A stretch of DNA of 5,930 nucleotides from an uncultured Desulfurobacterium sp. (lineage in GTDB: Bacteria; Aquificota; Aquificia; Desulfurobacteriales; Desulfurobacteriaceae). This document shows, in pieces, positions 1-5,797 of the stretch (position 1 is the first letter of the stretch; the number at the start of each line of letters is the position of its first letter). The notes beneath the pieces are model-generated. The model ran no database searches, had not been told where the DNA came from, and was given only the letters and a program-made list of their open reading frames with translations. The DNA is taken from positions 1 through 5,930 of the forward strand of contig CAJXJV010000088.1 of the NCBI GenBank assembly GCA_913055135.1, given 5' to 3'. The translations under genes were made by a program, and so were the position numbers.

Positions 1-120
1 AACACGTTGCCAAAAGGTATTAAATTAAAGTATCACCACAGGTATAAGTTTGTGGTTGATTCCATAGATGAAAAGAAAAGGAGAGTGATTCTGAAATGGC
101 AGGGAGAACGCCGGAAATAA
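1..120 (+). CDS. C-terminal end of a probable CorC/HlyC-family (hemolysin-like, CBS-domain) membrane protein, partial
   Basis: Frame 1 is open from the window edge to a TAA at 118-120 and gives 39 residues; the other two forward frames close within the first 30 bases. The tail starts NTLPKGIKLKYHHRYKFVVD and continues with a charged turn and a strand ending in RRVILKW. This resembles the small beta-rich CorC/HlyC transporter-associated domain, which typically shows 'LP..G..v...g..F.V...d..RI..v'. Family members are membrane proteins with paired CBS domains, linked to divalent cation homeostasis. Only the last strands are visible here; the membrane and CBS parts would lie outside the window. 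The reading frame overlaps smpB by 25 bases, so the two genes are probably co-transcribed and may be translationally coupled. That this is a coding tail is fairly sure; the family call rests on a short pattern match. Confidence 0.55.
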   Translation, partial: NTLPKGIKLKYHHRYKFVVDSIDEKKRRVILKWQGERRK

Positions 121-554
121 AGAACAAGAAAGCTTATTACGATTACGAAATATTAGAGAAGTACGAAGCAGGAATAGAACTCAAGGGAACAGAGGTTAAA
201 TCTTTAAGAGAAGGAAAGGCAAACCTGAGAGATTCTTTTGTGAGAATAGAGAATGGAGAGGCTTTTCTCTTCAATGCCTACATTGCTCCTTATACCCATG
301 GAAATCTCTTTAATCATGAACCAACGAGAAAGAGAAAACTTCTTCTTCACAAATCCGAAATTAAAAGACTTTTTGGAAAAACACAGGAAAAGGGTCTAAC
401 AATAGTTCCTTTAAGAATGTACTTTAACAGTAGAGGAAAAGTTAAGGTTGAAATAGCTCTTGTTAGAGGTAAGAAGAAGTACGATAAGAGAGAAACAATA
501 AAAAGAAGGGAGCTTGAAAGAGAAGCTCGAAAGGCAATGAAATACTACGGGTAA
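96..554 (+). CDS. smpB: SsrA-binding protein SmpB
   Basis: SmpB binds tmRNA (SsrA) and carries it to stalled ribosomes for trans-translation, which frees the ribosome and tags the unfinished protein. The 152-residue length is normal for the family. Hallmarks are visible in order: the N-terminal KNKKAYYDYEILEKYEAGI (about residues 10-27), the strand-turn stretch ELKGTEVKSLREGKANLRDS (28-47), the APYTHGN loop (64-70), the P-L-hydrophobic strand region (105-121), and the basic C-terminal tail with DKRET (130-134), which occupies the mRNA channel in known structures. The ATG at 96 is preceded by AGGAG at 79-83, a rather long 12-base spacing; no other in-frame start lies closer. It begins inside the upstream CorC-like gene. 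The tmRNA gene itself is not visible in this window. Confidence 0.97.
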   Translation: MAGRTPEIKNKKAYYDYEILEKYEAGIELKGTEVKSLREGKANLRDSFVRIENGEAFLFNAYIAPYTHGNLFNHEPTRKRKLLLHKSEIKRLFGKTQEKGLTIVPLRMYFNSRGKVKVEIALVRGKKKYDKRETIKRRELEREARKAMKYYG

Positions 555-562
555 GTTTTGGT

Positions 563-591
563 TTGCTAATTTTCCACATTCGCCCTAAATT
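563..591 (+). promoter_or_regulatory. Candidate sigma-70-type promoter for the rimP-nusA operon
   Basis: TTGCTA at 563-568 matches four of six bases of TTGACA. After 17 bases, TAAATT at 586-591 matches four of six of TATAAT. Transcription would begin near position 598, giving a leader of about 100 bases before rimP that contains the terminator-like hairpin. The match is only fair in AT-rich DNA, and the operon could instead be reached by read-through from smpB. Confidence 0.3.
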
Positions 592-608
592 TAACCCAGG
601 CGGTTAGA
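590..608 (+). other. Small hairpin in the rimP leader
   Basis: TTTAACC at 590-596 can pair with GGTTAGA at 602-608, giving seven base pairs including one G-U, around the 5-base loop CAGGC. It lies about 40 bases before the terminator-like stem. It may be a structured leader element or a chance pairing; no known riboswitch or RNA family is recognised. Confidence 0.25.
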
Positions 609-645
609 AGCTGTCTGTGTTCATCGCACTCATACTTCTTTTTAC

Positions 646-674
646 GAGCGGTTCTTCGGAACCGCTCCTTTTTA
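646..674 (+). terminator. Intrinsic terminator or attenuator hairpin upstream of rimP
   Basis: GAGCGGTTC (646-654) pairs perfectly with GAACCGCTC (659-667) around the loop TTCG (655-658). This is a 9-bp GC-rich stem with the very stable C(UUCG)G tetraloop, followed by CCTTTTTATTT. It has all the parts of a Rho-independent terminator on the + strand. It lies 92 bases after the smpB stop and about 30 bases before the rimP ATG. It may end the smpB transcript, or act as an attenuator for rimP-nusA if the promoter lies before it. Confidence 0.85.
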
Positions 675-697
675 TTTAATCCGATTCGAGGTTTACC

Positions 698-1186
698 ATG
701 GAAGAAAGAATTAAAGAAATTGTGGATAGAGTAAGAGAACTTCTTTTGCCAATTTTAGAAGAAGGTGGTTTTGAACTTGTTGATGTGGAATTTGTTAGAG
801 AACCTGTTGGTTGGGTTTTGAGGATATATGCAGACAGACCCGAGGGAGGTATTACTATTTCAGATTGTCAGTGGATTAGTGAAAGGATAGGAACGCTCTT
901 AGATGTTGAAGATCTAATTCCTCATGCCTACAACCTTGAGGTTTCTTCTCCAGGGCTTGATAGACCTCTTAAAACCCGGAGAGATTTTGAGAGACACGTT
1001 GGTGTTGTGGTAAAGATAAAAACCTATGAACCTATGGATAATCAGAGGAACTTCAAAGGGGAGATTGTTTCTACTTCGGAAGAGGGAGTAACTATTCACG
1101 ATGTTTCAAGGAACGCGGACGTAGAGATACCCTATGGAAACATTAAAAGTGCGAGAGTGGATGTGGATTCTCTTTTCGACAAGTAA
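698..1186 (+). CDS. rimP: Ribosome maturation factor RimP
   Basis: RimP assists late assembly of the 30S ribosomal subunit in the cytoplasm. The 162-residue length is usual. The N-terminal alpha/beta domain covers about residues 1-85, with FELVDVEFVREP near 25-36 and the acidic-hydrophobic stretch after it. The family signature YNLEVSSPGLDRPL lies at 78-91, followed by the C-terminal SH3-like barrel (about 92-155, KIKTYEP...FKGEIVSTSEEGVTI). The ATG at 698 has GAGG at 688-691 with a 6-base spacing. It heads the operon with nusA, the arrangement found across bacteria, and ends 16 bases before nusA. The only space upstream is the terminator-like hairpin, so expression probably depends on passing that element. 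Confidence 0.96.
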   Translation: MEERIKEIVDRVRELLLPILEEGGFELVDVEFVREPVGWVLRIYADRPEGGITISDCQWISERIGTLLDVEDLIPHAYNLEVSSPGLDRPLKTRRDFERHVGVVVKIKTYEPMDNQRNFKGEIVSTSEEGVTIHDVSRNADVEIPYGNIKSARVDVDSLFDK

Positions 1187-1202
1187 ATAAGGAGGATAGC
1201 TT

Positions 1203-2330
1203 ATGGAAAGTCTTGGTAAAACTATAGAGATGCTCTGTAGAGAGAAAGGCATCTCCAAAGAGGATGTTATTGAAGCTGTGAAGATAGGAATTGTTAATGC
1301 TGCGAGAAAAGCTGGGTATAAAGGTCAGCTTGTAGTTAAGATAGATGAAGACGGTAGGGATTTTGGCATATTTCAGGAAAAAACGGTGGTAGAACAGGTT
1401 AAAGATCCTGATTACGAGATTTCTCTTGAAGAAGCGAAACAGCTCTTTGGAGAGGATGTAAAGGTTGGAGAGAAAGTTTTAGTTGAAATAAAAACTGAGG
1501 AGCTTGGTCGTATTGCAGCAAAGGCTGCTGCCCAGGTGATTCATGAGAAGATCTCCGATGCAGAGAGAAGGGCTCTCTTCGATTACTTTAAAGAGAAAAT
1601 AGGGGACGTAATTTCGGGAACTGTTAAGGAGATTAAGAGAAACAAAGACATTGTTTTAGATCTTGGAAGGGTTGTTGGGGTTCTTCCGAAAGAGGAACAG
1701 ATACCAAAGGAGAGATACAAAATAGGAGACAGGGTAAGGGCATATATCTACGATGTTGTTTTTGATTACAAGCGTTACAACAGGAGAAAGCCATCCAGAA
1801 TAGATGATTACCCACCACCTTATGTCATCCTCTCAAGAACTCATCCAAAGTTCTTAAAACGGCTTATGGAGATTGAAATTCCAGAAGTTGCAGATGGACT
1901 TGTTGAGATAAAGGCAGTGGCAAGGGAGCCAGGAGTAAGGGCGAAAGTTGCAGTGGATGCCAAGGAAGATTTCATCGATCCCGTTGGAGCCTGTATAGGT
2001 GTTAAGGGAAGTAGGATTCTTCCGATTTCGAGAGAGCTTTCTGGAGAGAAGATAGAAATAATCAGATGGACAGATGACGTTGCAGAGTTGGTTGCAAGAG
2101 CTCTTTCTCCAGCCAAGGTTCTTCATTCAGAAGCTTACGAAGATGAGAATGGAGAATTGAGGGTGGAAGTTGTTGTTCCTGACGACCAGCTTTCCCTTGC
2201 CATTGGGAAACACGGAGTAAATGCAAGGCTTGCCTCAAAGCTCGTTGGGCAGATTGTCGGAATAGATATAATTAAAGAGAGTGACTACAGGAAGCTTGAA
2301 GAGCTGGAGGCGATGGAAGAAGAGGAATGA
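1203..2330 (+). CDS. nusA: Transcription termination/antitermination factor NusA
   Basis: NusA binds RNA polymerase and nascent RNA, stimulates pausing and hairpin-dependent termination, and takes part in antitermination. At 375 residues it is the short form, with no C-terminal acidic repeats like those of E. coli. Order of parts: polymerase-binding N-domain (about 1-130), S1 domain (about 133-212, from GDVISGTVKEI to ILSRTHP), KH1 (about 228-300, with DPVGACIGVKGSRI at 259-272) and KH2 (about 301-358, AIGKHGVNARLASKL at 333-347). Both GxxG loops are intact (GVKG, GKHG). The S1 domain carries a longer loop than usual, at about residues 185-206, rich in Arg, Tyr and Pro. KH1 has Pro at 274, where the family commonly has a helix residue. 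The acidic tail ends in MEEEE. AAGGAGG at 1189-1195 sits 7 bases before the ATG. Its stop overlaps the next start as ATGA. Confidence 0.97.
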   Translation: MESLGKTIEMLCREKGISKEDVIEAVKIGIVNAARKAGYKGQLVVKIDEDGRDFGIFQEKTVVEQVKDPDYEISLEEAKQLFGEDVKVGEKVLVEIKTEELGRIAAKAAAQVIHEKISDAERRALFDYFKEKIGDVISGTVKEIKRNKDIVLDLGRVVGVLPKEEQIPKERYKIGDRVRAYIYDVVFDYKRYNRRKPSRIDDYPPPYVILSRTHPKFLKRLMEIEIPEVADGLVEIKAVAREPGVRAKVAVDAKEDFIDPVGACIGVKGSRILPISRELSGEKIEIIRWTDDVAELVARALSPAKVLHSEAYEDENGELRVEVVVPDDQLSLAIGKHGVNARLASKLVGQIVGIDIIKESDYRKLEELEAMEEEE

Positions 2331-2860
2331 GAACCTGTGCAGGATGTAGAGTGAAGGAAGAAAATGAGGATTTCATAAGATATGTCGAGTTCGAAGGAAA
2401 GCCCCTGCCTGATGTGGCGAGAAAGCTGCCGGGTAGGGGCTTTAATGTTTGTCCCGATTTCGAGTGTATAAAAACCTTTGTGAAGAGGTATTTTAAGGGG
2501 AAAGTTTCTCCAGAAGATGTTTTCCAATATACATTAGAATCACTGAAAAGTTACTTTCTTCATCTTCTCTCTCTCTCCCACAAGACAGGAGTTACTGTTG
2601 TCGGTCAGGATAACATTAGACCTCTTGGAGATAGAGAGGGAACACTTATTTTGGCTTCAGATTTGAGTGAAAAAACAAAAGAGAGGTTGATAAAGCCTTC
2701 CTATCTTGTTGTGGATAATATCTTTACTTCTGAAGAGATAGGAAATGCATTGAGAAAAGAGAGAATGGCAGGAGCTGTTTTTGTTGAGAATGCCGGTATA
2801 GGAAGAAAACTGTTAAAAGCAGGAAAAAAACTTGTAATGCTTGTTAATTCGAGGAAGTAA
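2327..2860 (+). CDS. YlxR (DUF448) fused to an L7Ae/YlxQ-like RNA-binding domain
   Basis: The first 60 or so residues are a YlxR/DUF448 domain: RTCAGCR at 2-8 and the GRGFNVC motif at 36-42, with conserved cysteines at 4, 7, 42 and 47. Residues from about 74 to 173 look like an L7Ae/L30e/Gadd45 fold of the YlxQ kind: YFLHLLSLSHKTG, a strand with GTLILASDLSEKTKERL (105-121), SYLVVDN (125-131) and the C-terminal GRKLLKAGKKLVML. In many Firmicutes these are two adjacent genes after nusA; here they form one 177-residue protein. Both domains are associated with RNA binding and the translation and transcription machinery, but their exact role is unsettled. The start overlaps the nusA stop by 4 bases (ATGA), implying translational coupling. 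The four-cysteine set could bind a metal; that is speculation. Confidence 0.87.
   Translation: MRTCAGCRVKEENEDFIRYVEFEGKPLPDVARKLPGRGFNVCPDFECIKTFVKRYFKGKVSPEDVFQYTLESLKSYFLHLLSLSHKTGVTVVGQDNIRPLGDREGTLILASDLSEKTKERLIKPSYLVVDNIFTSEEIGNALRKERMAGAVFVENAGIGRKLLKAGKKLVMLVNSRK
2851..2854 (+). promoter_or_regulatory. Ribosome binding site that fixes the kinase start
   Basis: GAGG at 2851-2854 lies 7 bases before the ATG at 2862. The alternative TTG at 2841, seven codons upstream, has no comparable site and would add LIRGSK-type residues that do not fit the family's N-terminal strand, which starts MRDILAFGSV. Confidence 0.75.
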
Positions 2861-2861
2861 A

Positions 2862-3836
2862 ATGAGAGATATCCTTGCTTTTGGTAGTGTTGTCATTGAT
2901 AATGTCCTTGTTGTTAATAGGTTTGCTGCTGTTAATGAAACTGTTCTGGCAAAGAAGTACAGATATACCTACGGTGGAGCTGGAGCAAATGTAGCCGTCG
3001 CGGCTGCAAGACTTGGCGCTAAGAGCGGTATCTTTGCAGTTTCAGGTTACGATTTTGAAAAGATAAACTATAAGAAGTGTTTAAAAGAGCAGGGGGTTGA
3101 TATAAGGGGGGTAATCGGAGCAAAAGAGTTTCCAATGCCAAGGAGCTTTATCATCAGTAGGGAAAAGAGTGATGATCAGATGCTTTATTACTATGAAAAC
3201 AAAAACGGAACATCGAGACTGCTCTTTGAACACGAATTTCTTGCTTCAGAACTTGCCAGAGAATACGAAATACTCCACTTTTCAACAGGTCATTTTGAGT
3301 TTTACTACCACTTTCTGAAACGTAATAAACTGAAAAACGTGATAAGCTTTGATCCAGGACAGGAAACTTTTACCTATCCCCATAGGGTTACCAGACTTCT
3401 TAAATATACCAATCTTCTTTTTATGAATAATCATGAAGCTAAAAGGATAAAGGAAATATTAAAGCTGAAGAGTATAAGAGAAGTCAAAGGTCCAAAGCTG
3501 ATGTGTGTTTCCCTTGGAGCTCAGGGGTCAATAATCATTTACAACGGTCGAACCTATCGTATTTCTGCTGTTAAACCTTCGAGACTTGTTGATCCGACTG
3601 GGGCTGGGGACTCTCACAGGGCAGGTTTTCTTGTAGCTCTTTTGAAAGGTTATGATTTTCTTACTGCTGGAAGAATAGCTTCAACTGTAGCTTCCTTCAC
3701 TATCGAGGCTGAAGGAGCTCAAACAAGCCTTCCAACGTGGGAGAAAGTTGTAAGACGTTACGAACATTTCTTTAAAGAGAAATTTCCCCAGCCTCAGACT
3801 ACCTGGGAAGAGACTAAAAAGTTCCTTCTAAGCTAA
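2862..3836 (+). CDS. PfkB/ribokinase-family carbohydrate or nucleoside kinase
   Basis: The product is an ATP-dependent small-molecule kinase of the PfkB fold, 324 residues from the ATG at 2862. Visible motifs: the opening strand ILAFGSVVIDNVL (4-16), the YGGAGANVAVAAARLG substrate-side signature (37-52), the NxxE Mg/phosphate motif NNHE (189-192), SLGAQGS (217-223), and the DPTGAGD anion-hole and catalytic motif (244-250, base Asp250). The catalytic signature is complete, so it is probably active. The substrate cannot be read from sequence: adenosine or other nucleosides, ribose and fructose-6-phosphate are all possible in this superfamily. The SHRAG stretch after the catalytic Asp is slightly unlike the common 'AF.gGF'. 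It follows ylxRQ by one base, so it is in the rimP-nusA operon, in the place where infB often stands. Its TAA overlaps the stop of the convergent hyuB gene. Confidence 0.9.
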   Translation: MRDILAFGSVVIDNVLVVNRFAAVNETVLAKKYRYTYGGAGANVAVAAARLGAKSGIFAVSGYDFEKINYKKCLKEQGVDIRGVIGAKEFPMPRSFIISREKSDDQMLYYYENKNGTSRLLFEHEFLASELAREYEILHFSTGHFEFYYHFLKRNKLKNVISFDPGQETFTYPHRVTRLLKYTNLLFMNNHEAKRIKEILKLKSIREVKGPKLMCVSLGAQGSIIIYNGRTYRISAVKPSRLVDPTGAGDSHRAGFLVALLKGYDFLTAGRIASTVASFTIEAEGAQTSLPTWEKVVRRYEHFFKEKFPQPQTTWEETKKFLLS

Positions 3837-5401
3837 ACTTTCCTGCCGAAACCTCCTCCGCCAGGAGTTTCTATTCGCAAAACATCTCCTTTTGAAAGTT
3901 TTTCCGTAAACTTGCCATCTTTTCTAATTTTCTCTCCATTTCTGATAATCCAGTTCTCTCCGGTTTTTCCCGGTTCACCGCCAAAGAGTCCATAGGGTGG
4001 AACTCTTCTTCTTTCGGAGATGACCGTTACTTCAACATCTGTCAGGAATTTAAACTCCCTTACGATTCCATCTCCTCCTTTGAAAAGTCCGTCTCCTCCA
4101 GAATTCCTTCTCACGGAGTATTCAGTAACCAGAAATGGGTAGGCAAACTCAAGGGCTTCAACAGGGGTATTCAGTGTATTTGTCATGTGGGAATGGATTG
4201 CGCTTTCTCCGTCACCTTTAGCAGAAGCTCCCATTCCGCCGCCGATTGTTTCATAGTAGGTAAAAGGAGTTCCCGTTTCTGGATTAAATCCACCGATTGT
4301 TACGTTGTTCATTGTTCCCTGACTTGCAGCGGGAATAAAGTCTGGAAGAGCTTCAGAGAGAGCTCCCAGCAGGACATCAACAATCCTCTGTGAGGTCTCA
4401 ACGTTTCCCGCAGAAACAGCGGCAGGGAATCTGGCATCAACAACTGTTCCCTCTTTTGTAATTACTTCAATGGGAGCTAAACAGCCAGCATTTGTTGGGA
4501 TATTCTCCTTAACAAGACACCTGAAAACGTAGAGAACTGCTGAAAGGGTTATTGCTTTTACGCTGTTGATGCTTCCTTCAACCTGAAAGTCAGAATCAGA
4601 AAAATCAACAACAGCTCTGTCTCCATTTATGGTTAGCTTTACTTTTATTTTTATGTCACTGTTTCCTGAACCGTCATCTTCCATGAAGTCCTCAAATTCA
4701 TAAACGCCATCTGGAATTGACTTTATAGTCTCTCTCATAATTCTTTCTGAGTAGTCAATCAGAGCTCTGCTGTAACCTTTAACAGTTTCTAAAGAGTATT
4801 TTTCTATAAGCTCTTTTAATCTCTTTATTCCTACCCTATTTGCCATAATCTGGGCGGCAAAGTCCCCTTCTCTCTCTTCAGGAGTCCTGACGTTAGCTTT
4901 TATGAAATCGAGGAGTTTTTCATCGATTTTTCCATTTTCAACAATTTTTACTGGAGGAATTATCAATCCTTCCTGAAAAATGGAGTTTGAAAGGGGCATT
5001 GAACCGGGAGAAATTCCTCCAATGTCTGCATGATGAGCTCTGTTTGCAACGTAAAAGGCTGGTTTATCTCCACCGGCATAGACAGGAGCAACAATTGTAA
5101 TATCGGGCAGGTGTGTTCCTCCCCTGAAAGGATCATTAAGAATTGCCATGTCTCCTTCTTTTAGTTCTAAACTCTCAATAACTGACTTGACCGACAGGGG
5201 CATTGAGCCAAGGTGGACAGGGATATGGGCAGCCTGGGCTACCATTTCTCCATCTTCATCAAAAATGGCACAGGAAAAGTCTTTTCTCTCCTTTATGTTG
5301 GGGGAAAACGAAGTCCTCTGGAGGACAACACCCATCTCTTCAGCAATAGAAGAAAACCTATTTTTGAATATCTCAAGAAGTATTGGATTTACGTTCTGCA
5401 A
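3833..5401 (-). CDS. hyuB: Hydantoinase B/oxoprolinase B-type subunit (HyuB family)
   Basis: HyuB-family proteins pair with HyuA proteins in ATP-dependent hydrolases or carboxylases such as N-methylhydantoinase, 5-oxoprolinase and acetone/acetophenone carboxylase-like enzymes. The protein is full length at 522 residues. Conserved stretches in order: ERKDFSCAIFDEDGEMVAQA (38-57), IPVHLGSMP (60-68), NDPFRGGTHLPD (89-100), NRAHHADIGG (120-129), where the His-rich motif is likely to bind metal, GGGMGAS (387-393), HSHMTNTLNTPVE (403-415), RRNSGGDGLFKGGDG (431-445) and the C-terminal TPGGGG (512-517). The start is TTG at 5401-5399, supported by GGAGG 8 bases upstream and by the usual family N-terminus 'NP..LEI..NRF.SIAEEMG'. 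The true substrate is not determinable. Its expected partner hyuA appears to lie upstream but is separated by a small unknown gene and a toxin remnant. No terminator is visible at its 3' end, which overlaps the kinase gene. Confidence 0.95.
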   Translation of the reverse strand: MQNVNPILLEIFKNRFSSIAEEMGVVLQRTSFSPNIKERKDFSCAIFDEDGEMVAQAAHIPVHLGSMPLSVKSVIESLELKEGDMAILNDPFRGGTHLPDITIVAPVYAGGDKPAFYVANRAHHADIGGISPGSMPLSNSIFQEGLIIPPVKIVENGKIDEKLLDFIKANVRTPEEREGDFAAQIMANRVGIKRLKELIEKYSLETVKGYSRALIDYSERIMRETIKSIPDGVYEFEDFMEDDGSGNSDIKIKVKLTINGDRAVVDFSDSDFQVEGSINSVKAITLSAVLYVFRCLVKENIPTNAGCLAPIEVITKEGTVVDARFPAAVSAGNVETSQRIVDVLLGALSEALPDFIPAASQGTMNNVTIGGFNPETGTPFTYYETIGGGMGASAKGDGESAIHSHMTNTLNTPVEALEFAYPFLVTEYSVRRNSGGDGLFKGGDGIVREFKFLTDVEVTVISERRRVPPYGLFGGEPGKTGENWIIRNGEKIRKDGKFTEKLSKGDVLRIETPGGGGFGRKV

Positions 5402-5405
5402 TTTG

Positions 5406-5414
5406 TTTTCCTCC
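5406..5414 (-). promoter_or_regulatory. Ribosome binding site of hyuB and right-hand copy of a 9-bp repeat
   Basis: Read on the minus strand this is GGAGGAAAA. GGAGG (5414-5410) sits 8 bases before the TTG at 5401 and decides that start, since no ATG or GTG in frame fits the family's N-terminus. The same nine bases occur at 5798-5806. Confidence 0.8.
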
Positions 5415-5422
5415 GAAAAAAC

Positions 5423-5560
5423 TTACAGGGATGTTACATATTTTCTATGTCCGTACCTGATGAGTAAAGCTGTACCTCCTGCAAGGTAAAATCCCTCAGT
5501 AATTCCAGATTTTACAAGCCTCTCTAAAACTTCTCTCTGTTTTTCTTTCAATCTCTTCAT
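5423..5560 (-). pseudogene. Truncated AbiEii/AbiGii-type nucleotidyltransferase toxin (N-terminal remnant)
   Basis: Reading leftward from the ATG at 5560, a 45-codon frame ends at TAA 5425-5423. Its residues 22-40 read EGFYLAGGTALLIRYGHRK, a close match to the opening motif of the AbiEii/AbiGii (DUF1814) nucleotidyltransferase family, 'FYLAGGTALAL..GHR.S.D.D'. Full proteins of this family are generally several times longer. In them, GG(T/S) and the following Asp-x-Asp bind nucleotide and metal. Here the frame stops after YVTSL, directly where the Asp pair should be, and no other frame downstream restores it before hyuB begins. It is therefore a truncated, almost certainly catalytically dead remnant. 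The start overlaps the 98-residue gene by 65 bases in another frame, with a weak AGGGA site 6 bases upstream. Such overlaps are common between antitoxin and toxin genes. The family match rests on a short but very characteristic motif. Confidence 0.72.
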
Positions 5561-5792
5561 TGGAAATCCCTAAGATAATCTTCCAGAAGTTTCTGTTGAC
5601 ACTATTAAACAGGTTATAATGTTTTAGAAAAACCTCTTTTAAGTAGTCTCTTTTATAATCCTGAAGAACTTTCTTCGGATGATCGTACATCATCCTTCTT
5701 GCTACAAGTACACTTTTAGTTCTATTTTTATCCCACGAATACTTTAATTCCTCACCAATTAGCTTTTCATTTTCTGCTGCAGAAGTTCCCAA
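5496..5792 (-). CDS. Small protein of unknown function, candidate antitoxin partner of the AbiEii-like remnant
   Basis: I do not recognise this 98-residue protein with certainty. It starts at TTG (5792-5790), with GGAGG at 5806-5802 nine bases upstream, and ends at TGA 5498-5496. It is charged and predicted helical, with no signal peptide or membrane segment. Noticeable stretches are SWDKNRTKSVLVARRMMYDH (19-38), DYLKEVFLKHYNLFNSVNRN (49-68) and FWKIILGISNEEIERKTERS (69-88). The FW-hydrophobic 'LGI..EEI' ending resembles small helical proteins that often precede AbiEii-type toxins, but this is an impression, not a search result. Its 3' end overlaps the toxin remnant's start. Codon use is like that of its neighbours. 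If the toxin is dead, this gene may be a surviving solitary antitoxin, or may itself be decaying. Its frame is open and well initiated, so expression is plausible. Confidence 0.6.
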   Translation of the reverse strand: MGTSAAENEKLIGEELKYSWDKNRTKSVLVARRMMYDHPKKVLQDYKRDYLKEVFLKHYNLFNSVNRNFWKIILGISNEEIERKTERSFREACKIWNY

Positions 5793-5797
5793 CCTTA

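Noticed and set aside
555..645. tmRNA or other structured RNA gene next to smpB
   Set aside because: There is no tRNA-like acceptor or T-loop (no GGTTCGAATCC-like stretch, no CCA end) and no tag-encoding frame; the stretch is too short for tmRNA.
1633..2527. Several minus-strand open frames opposite nusA and ylxRQ
   Set aside because: They mirror strongly conserved NusA and YlxR codons, have low-complexity Ser-rich translations, and lack ribosome binding sites.
2841..2861. TTG start giving the kinase seven extra residues
   Set aside because: The ATG at 2862 has GAGG seven bases upstream and begins exactly at the family's first strand; the TTG start would overlap ylxRQ with no ribosome binding site.
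4187..4393. 68-codon forward frame inside hyuB
   Set aside because: It is antisense to the conserved HyuB core (GGGMGAS and HSHMTNT region) and resembles no protein.
5420..5445. Possible hairpin between the toxin remnant and hyuB
   Set aside because: The similar stretches TGTAAC and TGTAAG are direct, not inverted, repeats, so no stable stem forms before the T-run.
5148..5489. Forward open frames of 84-113 codons opposite the start of hyuB
   Set aside because: They lie antisense to the well-conserved HyuB N-terminus and the toxin remnant, and show no recognisable protein features or good initiation site.
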